From NCBI RefSeq assembly GCF_902148855.1, contig NC_043965.1, positions 25,935,523-25,999,522 of the forward strand: a stretch of 64,000 nucleotides of DNA. Direction: 5' to 3'. Below the pieces are notes generated by a model. It was not told the origin of the DNA and did no database searches. It was given only the letters and a program-made list of their open reading frames with translations. Below, piece after piece: positions 49,801 through 64,000 of this stretch. The DNA comes from Sphaeramia orbicularis. Taxonomy: Eukaryota > Chordata > Actinopteri > Kurtiformes > Apogonidae. Position 1 is the first letter of the stretch. Each line of letters begins with the position of its first letter. A program made the position numbers and the translations under genes.

Positions 49801-52800
49801 ATAGACGGCAATGTAAACAAAATTAACCCTATAGACACAATAAAAATATTTATTGCAATATAAAATTATTAATCAATTAAAATAATTGAATGAAATTCCT
49901 GAATTTAAAGTGCCACAATACTTATGTCTACATAGTGTATGTCTAGAACATGTGGAACATATTTTTGATATTTGTACATTTGTAATTTTTTTCTCGGGTG
50001 TTCTGAATGTACTTGCGTTCTAAATATATATCCTCATATGTCCAGAGGGTGTATGCAGCATGCTGTATACTTTATATGGCAACATGACTCATGATGTTAC
50101 AGCCTATATTTCATCACATTTCTGTATGGCTGGTGTAGAAAATGAAAATCTCGAAACTCATCATGATAGTCATTAATTTTGCATAATTTTACTGCATTTT
50201 TTTGAGAAATTGGTGTGCTTTGTTTTTCTGTTTCAGAACACTGACAGACTTCCTGCCACCTTTACTCCAGCTCTCTGCTAGTCCCATTTACAGTGTCAGA
50301 GTAATGGCTTCTAGGGCTTTGGTTGCCATGACTCCCACCTCAGAGTACATGAACATCCTCATCAAACTGATGGCTCAGGTCCCAGGGCCACAGGAGAGCT
50401 GTTGTCATAACCGGCTCCATGGACAGCTGCTGCAGATCAAAGCTCTTCTAGACAGAGCTCTGTGTGATGACAGGTAAGGCTTAAAAGACACGTTTTATTA
50501 TTCATGACAGGTTTTCAGACTTTGAAATCCTGGCGTTTGTCTCTGTAGTGCCCCTCCGGCTGACCTTTGCGAGGTTCTAAGTAAGGTAGAAGCCTCAATG
50601 TGGTTGGCGACTGAAGCTCAGCGCTGCCCCCTGGTGAGAGCAGCCTACATTGACGTGGTAGAGTCTCTTAGAAGATTCTGCGGTGACACGTTCCTCTCAG
50701 AGCTCAGCAACACATTAACTCATGAACTCCAAATGCCTCAACAAGGGCTTCAGGTGTGTAACACAGTGACACCACCCACAGATGTACAGCAGACTTTGTT
50801 TTTAAGCCTTTGTATTTGTCACCTCTACAGATTGGTTTGTCATCCTTCCATGAAAGAGCCATCCAGTTTCTATGTGCAGACTTACATTGGGCAGGTCAAA
50901 TCTGGGACAGTTTTTCTGCATTGAGTCCTGATTTGAAACTTACACTGGTTGCGTGGGTGGTGGATGGGTGGAGATCCCAGAAGACCGGCTTGAAAGGGGT
51001 AATCCAGAGGGTTTTGCAGGTGAGACATGATCTACTCCCTTGACTTCAGCACTGAAACAAACAGCTAAAAAAAACCTGTTGGACAACTTTCACAATAACA
51101 ACTGTCTTAGAGCTCAACATGAGAAAACTGAGGAAACACAGACAGGTTTAAACATAATATTTCCAGTCATGTCGGCAAATCTTCTCGTATATAAGGAAGA
51201 CTGTGTATAAAGTGTTATATTCTGGAATTCAGAACAGTTAAGCATCCAGCTCATGATAACTTTCTTCAAAGCTGATGGAGGTTCAGTTTGACAAACCCTA
51301 CATTTTGCTTAACAACCCAATCATGGCTTCTGCTCTCTCTATATCCTATTGAGGTAGTGACTTCTGATCATGTGGCTCTTATTTAGAAATGAAATGGGAC
51401 TATAGCAGTTTGAGCTACTACTATTACTTAAAATCGATATTTCTTTATTTAAAACTATTATGCATTGCCTCCAAAGACTTGTAGGGCTTTATAATTTAAG
51501 GTAAATAGAATCTATTGCAACATGTATATATTTCTATCCATTCTGACCTGAGGTAAACAAGGTGCTTTGATTATTTAATGAAACGGTTCATTGCTGAGAT
51601 TTAACACTAATGCTGTGCTGTAAATGTTATTTTACAAAACTGGAGTCTTTACATGAATTCATAATAAAAGCAGGATGCTTCCATTTTCATCAAAGCTGTC
51701 AGTTCATGGTCCGTTTCATTTCAAGGATTAAATGACCAATATATTTTGCTTTCTAGACACACCTGAAGGAGGCGTTATTGAGTCACTGTGTAGAATATCA
51801 CAGGACTTACCTGGCAGCCCTGGTAGAGGTGATGACTGGCAGTGACTTCCCTTCAATGAAACATCCACCACAGTGTCCCAAACTGGAACAGATGGTTGTA
51901 CTTGAATGTCTGGATTTGTTACTTGTGAATCTGGAGGAGCAAAGAGGTGGGCCAGAATTTCTGTCCTGGACTCTGTGTGCTGTCAGCATCCTGCTCCCCC
52001 ATTGGTTAGAATCCAGGTTTTATAATTTCTTAACTGACAAACTGAATATTTTCTACCTGCAAATGTGATTTTTTTTATGTTTATCTTGATAAAATTAGTT
52101 TTCAGATTTCCATGATTAAGCGTTGGTTTGATATCTTGGAATGCCACCGGTCGCCTGATGCCCCAGAAGTGCTCAGAATGGCTTGTGCTGAGGCTCTGTG
52201 TGCTGCTGGAGTTCCTTTAATAAACCCCAGCCTGAGAGAACTTAACACTCAGCCAGCCATCAAGATCAGGTACTTAAAGTTATCAAGTATGATTTTCATT
52301 CAAATGATACACACTGATGTTTGTTCACTGGTGTTTTAATGTAGCGTAAAGTGTTAATATTTAATGTTTGTTGGACAGGCTGATCAACACAGGCCTTTAC
52401 TTGCTGCAAGACCAAAACTTGCAGGTGAGGATGAAAGCAGCCTGTTTTGTCTCCATGCTGCACCATACCACAAGAGGAGGTCAAGGAAGTATATGCCTTA
52501 TGCAGGTCAACAGAGCTATGCCTCTCCTGCTGGACCACATGCTGGAGGAGTGCTGGGACACCCCTGGTACACTAGAGGTGCTGCTGAGTCACCTGCAGCA
52601 GCCTGACCTCAGATCTGTGCAAACAGAAGCCTTAGAGATAGGGTGTGTCACCTAACTAAATCAATAAACTTGTCCAAACAGAGATACCTTGATTGAATGT
52701 TGTTTAACTGTAATTGTTTTGTTGTTCAGGTGCGGCAATTTGTATGAGCAGGATGAGGCCAATGTGTTTGCAGAGCCCTCAGTGATGTCTGCACAGGTGC

Positions 52801-53278
52801 TGCCTTATCTGCTGCAGATGGCTGACAGCTACTCTAAATCCTCTGCCTTGGCAAAGCGCCTGAGTGCCTGGGCAGAGGAGAACACTCCACAGGTGTTAGA
52901 TGGCCTTGCAGTCTGTCAAGAGCTGCTGTCAGGTAGTATTATCTTTTTTCAGAATGGGATTCATGTAAGCTGTTTAATAAGCTGCTGTGTATTCACAGTG
53001 TTACAAAGTGGGTTTTTTTCTCCTTAGGTGAGCTGCTGACCTGGGTGTCTTTGCTCATGCACCCCCGTTTCCACAGCACCCTGTGTGGTCTGTTCGCTAG
53101 GGCAGCCTTCCTGCTACGACTGTTGAAAACATCTGATGATATGCAACACCTTTGTGATCCCTCAAGTTTTCACAACAGTGTACAGGACATTTGTGCTCAG
53201 TTCAGTCAGAATGGTGTCCACTTTCCATCTGCTTTAACACCCGCTGTGGCTGGAGATCTGTCACTGTGGCACAACTGA
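37858..53278 (+). CDS. THADA-family protein (DUF2428, Trm732-like), complete
   Basis: Large armadillo/HEAT-like protein. THADA and yeast Trm732 partner FTSJ1/Trm7 for 2'-O-methylation of tRNA position 32. About 1,890 residues (human THADA 1,953). Segments align by eye with THADA: VLTCCWVSLKE, TRRAAGLPMLI, CWAMRNAALQLYSSLSSRIL, FRQHFQAGVKRFLVRI. Divergence from human THADA is high, so this may be a second vertebrate THADA-like paralogue. Exons: 37858-37976, 38070-38250, 38335-38421, 38504-38531, 38620-38768, 39460-39582, 39658-39799, 41645-41790, 41873-41957, 42032-42168, 42564-42761, 42844-43555, 43699-43851, 44885-44994, 45085-45245, 45333-45502, 45585-45749, 47223-47398, 47485-47622, 47702-47806, 47902-48102, 48230-48380, 48482-48734, 50237-50473, 50549-50753, 50831-51019, 51757-52016, 52106-52269, 52379-52642, 52730-52932, 53028-53278. 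Exon 4 is only 28 bp. Exon 7 has an Ala/Gly-rich GCAGGA repeat. The C-terminus is GDLSLWHN. Confidence 0.88.
38876..39419 (+). mobile_element. Tc1-like transposon remnant with transposase C-terminus
   Basis: In THADA-like intron 5. The left end CAGTACTATGCAAAATATTA and a degraded right end CCAGTACTTA resemble the CAGTACTGTGCAAAAGTCTTA termini of a common fish Tc1 family. The interior (about 39023-39085) reads AIWDQLDRENNNNKRIKEV then a stop, matching the LWDHLDRE...K region near the transposase C-terminus. The rest of the transposase is deleted. Confidence 0.7.
39800..40879. other. THADA-like intron 7, left part
   Basis: AT-rich, with no exon or element recognised before the hAT-like MITE at 40880. 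Confidence 0.6.
40880..41472. mobile_element. hAT-like MITE with perfect 8-bp target duplication
   Basis: The ends CAGTGGTTCCCAACG and GTTGAAAAACACTG are hAT-type inverted termini. The flanks CCTTAAAG (40872-40879) and CCTTAAAG (41473-41480) are an exact 8-bp target-site duplication. GACCCCA motifs recur near both ends. No transposase remains. It lies in THADA-like intron 7. Confidence 0.9.
42169..42563. other. THADA-like intron 10, nothing recognised
   Basis: AT-rich intron. No element identified. Confidence 0.65.
43990..44799. mobile_element. Degenerate hAT-like element in THADA-like intron 13
   Basis: The left end CAATGGTTCCCAAACG and the right end GGTTGAGAACCATTA pair as diverged CAGTGGTTCTCAACC-type termini. 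No clear target duplication and no coding frame. Confidence 0.5.
45970..46333. mobile_element. Tc1/mariner-like MITE with 28-bp inverted termini
   Basis: CAGTCGTGGAAAAAATTATT (then AGACCA) at the left is mirrored at the right by TGGTCTAATAATTTTTTCCA (then CAACTG), nearly perfectly, with TA on both sides (45968-45969 and 46334-46335). The interior is non-coding. It lies in THADA-like intron 17. Confidence 0.88.
46336..47222. other. THADA-like intron 17, right part
   Basis: AT-rich, with no exon or element recognised until the acceptor before exon 47223-47398. Confidence 0.6.
48877..49411. mobile_element. Tc1-like short element in THADA-like intron 23
   Basis: The left end CAATGCTGTGCAAAAGCCTGA and the right end GGACTTTTGTACAGAACAG are inverted, diverged copies of the same Tc1-family terminus as at 38876. 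TA dinucleotides flank both ends (48875-48876, 49412-49413). No transposase frame. Confidence 0.75.
49501..49937. mobile_element. Second Tc1/mariner-like MITE in THADA-like intron 23
   Basis: The left end CACTCTATGGGCAAAAATTT (then TGGGACA) pairs with the right end TGCCACAATACTTATGTCTA (then CATAGTG) as imperfect inverted repeats. TA flanks both sides. The interior is AT-rich and non-coding. It lies only about 90 bp from the preceding Tc1-like element. Confidence 0.75.
51020..51756. other. THADA-like intron 26, nothing recognised
   Basis: AT-rich intron between exons 50831-51019 and 51757-52016. No repeat family identified. Confidence 0.6.
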
Positions 53279-54911
53279 GGAGCTTACATGGCATACACTC
53301 ATTGAGCTCATGGTGCACAGGATAAAGTTACCTGCGGATATTTCAGGAATGCTTATGACATCCGCAGTACATATACAGTCATAGTTTTGAATGAGTGATG
53401 CAACTGCTGATGCTGCAGTACATCAGCACTTGGCAGGCTGGATAAGTTATGCAAGGGTTCAGTGGCTGCAGCCTGTTGTATCCATCATCACATTACTCCT
53501 ACAGTGAACAGACCCTTGATAAAAACACCCACATTAGCAACAACAACAGATCTGTCTTTATGCTACCTTTTATTGCAAAAGGAAGGTTTTGTCCAGTTAT
53601 TTTCATAGGATTTTTATTAACATTTACCAGCAACAATAGCAGTAGGGCTCAGACTGATGCAGTGATGTAATGCAACAACATCTGGGGAAATTGTCTGCTC
53701 TGTGCCCAGCAGGGAATATAGTGTATGGTTTAATGCTCCATTAGAGGTCTTCTGCCTGGATAAGTGTCCATTTTCCACAACCACATGAGGGCTAAGGATG
53801 ATTGACTGGATCTGATTGAGAGCTGGTTGTTGCTCCGCAACCAACCACACACTAGCGCAGGCTTACATCATCAGATAGCCCACTGGTTTTATTTGAGAGT
53901 GGAGGCTCTCTGTATTAGACACACATTGGCATCAAACAGTCAATGTCGTGTTCAGTGACCTTTTTCATAACTATTTTGGTCATTGGACATTGGTCATTGG
54001 AAAACGTGATAGATCAGAGTATGGGAGCAGTGCTTCATCACCAAAGATTTTTATTCCTTGGATTTCTATATGTTTGTATGGAAAATACTTACTCTAACTG
54101 TAAACTGCAGAGTCTGTTTCAGGTTTCCATTTTCTATACACCATTGTACCTTTGAGTACCTATATTATGTAATGTCTATGACATCAATCCTGTCTTACTG
54201 GTCTGTACTTGAATCTTATGCAACATATGTCCACATTATAAATGCCAAAATTAACACCCGGACTATCCATCCCCAGGAGATTAGTATCACAGCTTGATGT
54301 AAGTCTTGTTAAGAATGTGAAAAACATAGATTTTAAATGAAGATACTAATGAAAAGTGTAGAGCAGACATTTTATACATCTTTCTGGACAAAACATGACT
54401 TAAGTGTTCACTAAAAGTGTGAGCCTCAAAATATTATTATTGACACTGATGATGTGGATTTTGTAATAATTTTAATAAATAATAATAAAAAATTACAATA
54501 AACAGTTTGACATTGGTATGATTCAAATAAGACAAAGGATCACGTCAAAGTTTAAATGTGACACCTAGAATGCGACCTGAGTCCTTGACAGATTTTTTTG
54601 TGGTCTCAAAACAAAGACAGACTGTGCTGTCTATGAAAACAAAGAAGAATTTCCAGCAGTGTAAAGAACTGCAAAATGACCACATGACTCAATAAACGTC
54701 TTTGCTTTTGTTACTTTGAAAGCAGAGTCTCTAGGTTTCCTGCTATTTAAATGATTACCTATGGCAACAGGAACCAAGGCCAAGTAGGCACAACAGCTTC
54801 CATTAGGTGTGTGTTTGTGTTCAAGCAGGAAAATGTCTGTTTGCATCACTCGAGGCTTGACTGTTGTGTTTTTCCACTGTTTTACATGTTGATTACAAGG
54901 CAGGAAAATGG
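53279..54911. other. THADA-like 3' UTR and downstream flank
   Basis: No further exon is supported. The 3' UTR begins after the stop at 53278. A TTAATAAATAATAAT stretch near 54472 is a possible polyadenylation region. Short open frames here have no recognisable protein. Confidence 0.55.
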
Positions 54912-55108
54912 TACACTGTTGCCCATAAATTTGGAGTAAAATGTTTTTACCTCTTCTCATGAAATGATCTTATTTATTCTTGATAAATAAAATGTAACTG
55001 GGACTCAGTATCTAGTCATTGCACATGGTCAAAGGTGATTACTGATGTATAAAATAAATAAAAAGAGGAATGTGAAAACAAAATTATCCCAACATTATGG
55101 GCAACATA
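54912..55108. mobile_element. Small palindromic Tc1-like MITE
   Basis: TACACTGTTGCCCATAAATT, running on through TGGAGTAAAATG to TTATTTATT, is mirrored at the right by AATAAATAAAAAGAGGAATG through AACATTATGGGCAACATA. Almost the whole element is two inverted arms of about 60-80 bp. It is non-coding. Confidence 0.7.
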
Positions 55109-55812
55109 TTTTTAAATCCAAGAATTACACTGAAGAAAAGAACTGCATTTATTATTGCTGCTGAATTTAATAATTACATATTTTAATATGTGTATATGTA
55201 TAAAAAATTAAAAAAAAAAAAAAAAAAAAAAGACTATTGCTTTTGCCTCACAGCTATGACCGTGAAGAACACATGGCAAACACAGCCAAGGACATAGGAC
55301 ACTGATATGTGAAGACCATAATACCATAGAAAAATGCGGATGTCATCTTCTAATCTTAACCTTGGTGTGCCAACAATTGTTTTGTGTCTTGTATCTAAGT
55401 TTTAAAGTAACTGCTTTTTCTCAGCCATCACTGAATGTACAAGATAAGTAGAAGGCAAGATAAGAACAGGCAAAAACATCTAGTAAACATACGTCAAATC
55501 TGGTCCTGAGCTAAGAGTCACTCTCAGTCAGTCACATAAGTGCAGTTCAGGTATTATCTGGGTTCAGCCATTTGGTTTGGTCCCACCCAGTGGATGCTGG
55601 CAGAGGCTCCTGCCCCCCATGGATGTACTTCTGAATGAACTGTGTGGCAGAGAGAAACAGACAGATGCTGTGTGTTTGCACTAGTAATTGCCTGAAAACT
55701 GGCTGAGCTTTGAAAAGTGGCTTTAGTGCACACAGACTGAGTCATGAGTTGGCTGCTCTCTACCAGTCAGCCAACAATGACAGGGCCTCTGTGCTCTGGG
55801 TATACAGCCCCC

Positions 55813-55813
<1 letters not shown>
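55109..55813. other. Intergenic, nothing recognised
   Basis: A poly(A) run occurs at about 55209-55230. Otherwise there is no gene or element I can name. Confidence 0.6.

Positions 55814-55880
<67 letters not shown>
55814..55880. repeat. (CA)n microsatellite
   Basis: About 33 CA units upstream of pik3ip1. Confidence 0.97.
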
Positions 55881-55882
<2 letters not shown>

Positions 55883-56535
55883 CTGCAGACAATGACCCAG
55901 GCAAACAGGAAAAGCACATGTGCTGCACCAAAGCAGATGCACCAGCTCTTCCATATGGATAAGACTGTGGATGGGGATTATAAATGGAAACCGTGGCTCA
56001 GAGTGTTTGAAGTGAAAAGGGAAAACGGATCAACTATTTTTAGACAACCACCAAAAATGACATCCGTATGGAAATTATTCTTGGATGGGAAGATGGAAAA
56101 GTAAAAAGTTGAAGAACATAAGCCAGCAGTCTTTCCTTTTTCACAGTAGAAATCAGATGTGAAACTATCTAATAAACAGTGGCCCTCTTCTTGCGTTTCT
56201 GTTTGACAGTGTGTTTATTCTTGCAGGGCTGCATGCCATCCTTAGTTGCCAGAGTATTCGTCAGCTGATGCTGTTTTCCGTCTGAACGTGGGGAGGCTCT
56301 AGGACCTGGAGGTTTGTTCTGCAAAGATCTGCTCCTCCTCCACCTCCTCCTCCTCCTCCCACTGAAGGCTGTTTACCAAGAAAGCTGAGCTCCTCTCTCT
56401 CAAAAACAAGGGCTGGGACTGACGGCAGGAGCAGTGTGTCTGATCCATTCAGCACAGGCTCTTCGTCCATTTTAGCCATTTCTTGTTGTGTATTTGTAGT
56501 TTTCTGTTGTAGCAGTAAAAGCACATCTGTGCACC

Positions 56536-61421
<4,886 letters not shown>

Positions 61422-62887
61422 GTAGACACATAGTCCACAGATTGGACCTTAGATGCATTTTTAGTGGACCAAGAAACTCCCACCGTCCTTTTCTCCTTTG
61501 TGCGAGTAGGGAAGTGGTGTTCACTCCAAAGACTTGATCTGAATGCTGTCTTCTTTGTGTCCCTTTTCCTCAGTTGTTGTTTTTTTTTTTAACATATCTG
61601 ATAACGGACACAGATGAAAACGTATTTCCTAACAACTAGACACAATTAAGGTAAACTGGTTGTTCAGGAGCATTTGTCACACAGTCTTTAATTTTCATGT
61701 TTGATAACTTTGATAGCTGAGGAAATGCGAATGGGCTGCCCTCCTTAACAGCATGAATATGCAGCGGATATTGACTTGTCAGTGTTTATAAAAATGTGTG
61801 ATGAAACTGGTGTTTGACTGAGGGACAGCTCATATAATCTTTTGTTTTTTTACTGTTTCCATGTGAAGGTGCTCTCCACAGGAGGTGTGGTTACAGTATG
61901 AATATGTAACTGATTTTCACTTGTGTCGACGTAGAGGCTGTGCCGAAGGAAGACACAGACATGTATTTATAAAGACTGCTTTGTCTTGGAGACAAAATGG
62001 TGACACAGATGGTTATGTGTCCAAAAATAGTCATCCTCCTTTGAGACAGGATGGAGGGAACATGAGATAAAATAAGCCCACTGAAGACAACTCAGAAACT
62101 GCCTTAGCATGATTCTTCTGAATGTATTTGTATATCTTTTCTTAATTTTTCTGTGTACTCAACTGATGGGCCATTGCAGTTACAGAGCATGATGGCGTTT
62201 TTTTTTTTTTTTTTCGATATACGTGAAAGAGGACATGCCCTTTTCTTCCACAGGTTAAGGAGTGACAGGAAATCCAGTATGCTCTCGGGAGTCATGAGAG
62301 ACAATAGTTAGTCCTCAGGACAAAAAGGCACTGCTGCAACACAGAGCAGATGGGATGAGGAAAAAAGGCAAACTGAGTCTGCTTTTTTTTCGGAGCTGAA
62401 CAAAGCGTGTTGACGTGCTGAAGAAGCCCAGTGCTTAGATTAGATTCAGACATTTTGAGTTATGCACTTGATGCTTCAGGGTAGAGTCAGGAATGGAGTA
62501 GGATAGAAAGTCCAAAGTCTGGTGTTATTGATTCAAAAACATGAATGCATGCACTTGGTTACTTGCTGTAAGTGTGTATTCAGGGGCCATTTTTCACATC
62601 TTAAATACAACATTTAGAGACAAGAAGCCTGATGATCGACATCATTTAACATATAAGATTTTATTTTGCACCTCTTGTCAGTGAATTTGTTATCACTCCA
62701 GAACTTGTTTGTTCGTGTCACTGGCGATCTTCGGTTACTACTGCTCCATCGTTTTATGTGTCCATGTGCTGGATGTAATGATTTTCTCCATAGTAGCAAC
62801 ATGTTAATAATATTGTTCTTCACCATTTGAATTGTAGGTCTTGTGGTTGTATGAATGTCAGATTTTCACTGCTGAGACTGAAATAAA
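61422..62887 (+). other. pik3ip1 3' UTR
   Basis: About 1.47 kb from the stop codon to an AATAAA at 62882-62887, with no better gene in it. A T-run lies at about 62198-62214. The continuous UTR call is an inference from the first convincing polyadenylation signal. Confidence 0.6.
62882..62887 (+). terminator. Polyadenylation signal of pik3ip1
   Basis: A canonical AATAAA, followed within about 30 bp by GTGACCGATG and T-rich sequence, a plausible cleavage context. Confidence 0.6.
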
Positions 62888-62919
62888 ATTTTAAACACAA
62901 ACCCCGTGACCGATGTAAT

Positions 62920-64000
62920 TTTTTTAATCAATTTGCATTATAAGTTGATGTAATTATTTTCCCTGTACTATAGAAGAAAAGTGTTGGTCCAGGCAGAGGA
63001 GAATCAGCTATTTGTAATATCCATGATAGACTACAGCTATGTGGTTAGTAACATCCAATCATATCCACAGACCTTCACCACCCATAAATTCTATGTTGTA
63101 TTTCATATTGTTGATACAAGGTATGACTGAATGAATGAGTTTATCACAAAGATGATCATCCTCATTAATTAACCGTGCAACCATTTACACTAAAAGCTCT
63201 TTTTTAAGCCAACTGTCTGACTCAAAAATACAAAAAGGTGTAGTAGAAATGTATGTATTCTTGAGAAATGTCCTGCCATTTGAAGTTGTGTAACATGTCG
63301 AACTGCTTGTGCCAGCTCCCTCTATTGGTGAATCTTGAACATCATCTTGGGATCCATCTGAGAAAATAGTTTGAGGAAACACTGTACAAATAGTGTTCCT
63401 ACAAAAGAGGAAATAATCTACAAGTAGAACAAGGAAATATATAAATATTTCAAGTACGGGTTGCATGTCTAGAAGTTATTCAGTTATGGGAACAAACACA
63501 AAGCATACAGTATGAGAAGGAACACCAGTGAAATAAAACTGGAACCTCAACTTTACCTTATTCATAGTTTCCTCCTGCAGAAGGGACAAAAAATGGACAA
63601 ATGCATGTGACATGTAAAACAGCATCTAAGAAAGAGCCTGAAAGCACTGAACATCTAGCAAATTAAGACAATTATGAATTATAATAAAATAATTTTAACT
63701 TCTAATTCCTAAATTTGATTTTGTACTTTACAAAAATGAAAATTCTTTGATTTCTTAAGCTTCAGTATTTTGATTAAAAAAATATTTTTGTAAGTACTAG
63801 CAGTGATTCTAGCAGCATGCAAAATTAAATAATGACAAGAAAAAGTCACCTTTTAGGAGTTTTATTTAAGAAACACTACAGTGATATAAATAATAGTGGT
63901 TACAACAGGTCGTCAGTACCTTATGTGATGCTATTTAAGAAAGGCCAAAACGCTCACTGTTGGCGAAATGTCTAAAAATCTACAAATTTATAGTTTCAAT
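62920..64000. other. Intergenic to the window edge, nothing recognised
   Basis: AT-rich sequence with no coding exon, RNA or repeat family that I can support on either strand. Confidence 0.6.

Noticed and set aside
63185-63466. 93-codon minus-strand frame near the right edge
   Set aside because: Low-complexity hydrophobic start, no recognisable domain, and not enough context to call an exon.

Overview
This is a vertebrate nuclear window, almost certainly from a ray-finned (teleost) fish. It has compact multi-exon genes with GT-AG introns, long dinucleotide and GATA microsatellites, a tRNA-derived SINE of the kind common in teleosts, and many short hAT-like and Tc1/mariner-like DNA transposon remnants. 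All calls rest on reading the sequence and on remembered protein families; no search was run.

Layout. (1) About 0.2-12.4 kb, minus strand: the 5' part of dnah10 (axonemal inner-arm dynein heavy chain), cut by the left window edge just after the AAA1 module. (2) 14.4-27.3 kb, minus strand: atp6v0a2 (V-ATPase a2 subunit), complete in 20 exons. (3) 28.7-33.1 kb, minus strand: tctn2 (tectonic-2, ciliary transition zone), complete in 18 exons with a signal peptide. (4) 33.2-37.8 kb: a gene-free stretch dominated by a minisatellite of about 65 copies of a 31-bp unit. Nearly every unit holds a perfect NF-Y (CCAAT-box) consensus site. (5) 37.9-53.3 kb, plus strand: a THADA-family gene (DUF2428, Trm732-like tRNA methyltransferase regulator), complete in 31 exons, with many small transposons in its introns. 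(6) 56.5-61.4 kb, plus strand: pik3ip1 (kringle-containing membrane inhibitor of PI3K), complete in 6 exons, followed by its 3' UTR and unannotated sequence to the window end.

The order tctn2 - atp6v0a2 - dnah10, all on one strand, matches the order I recall for human 12q24.31. The THADA-like and pik3ip1 neighbours do not belong to that human block, so a rearrangement boundary lies between tctn2 and the THADA-like gene, in the interval filled by the CCAAT minisatellite. dnah10 and tctn2 are both ciliary genes. A near-perfect RFX X-box lies just upstream of dnah10.

The genes themselves look ordinary. The most unusual item is the CCAAT-box minisatellite, with its 31-bp (about three helical turns) spacing and higher-order duplications. 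After it come the nested transposon structures in atp6v0a2 introns and the THADA-family gene. I see no operon, CRISPR array, phage or other prokaryote-like system.
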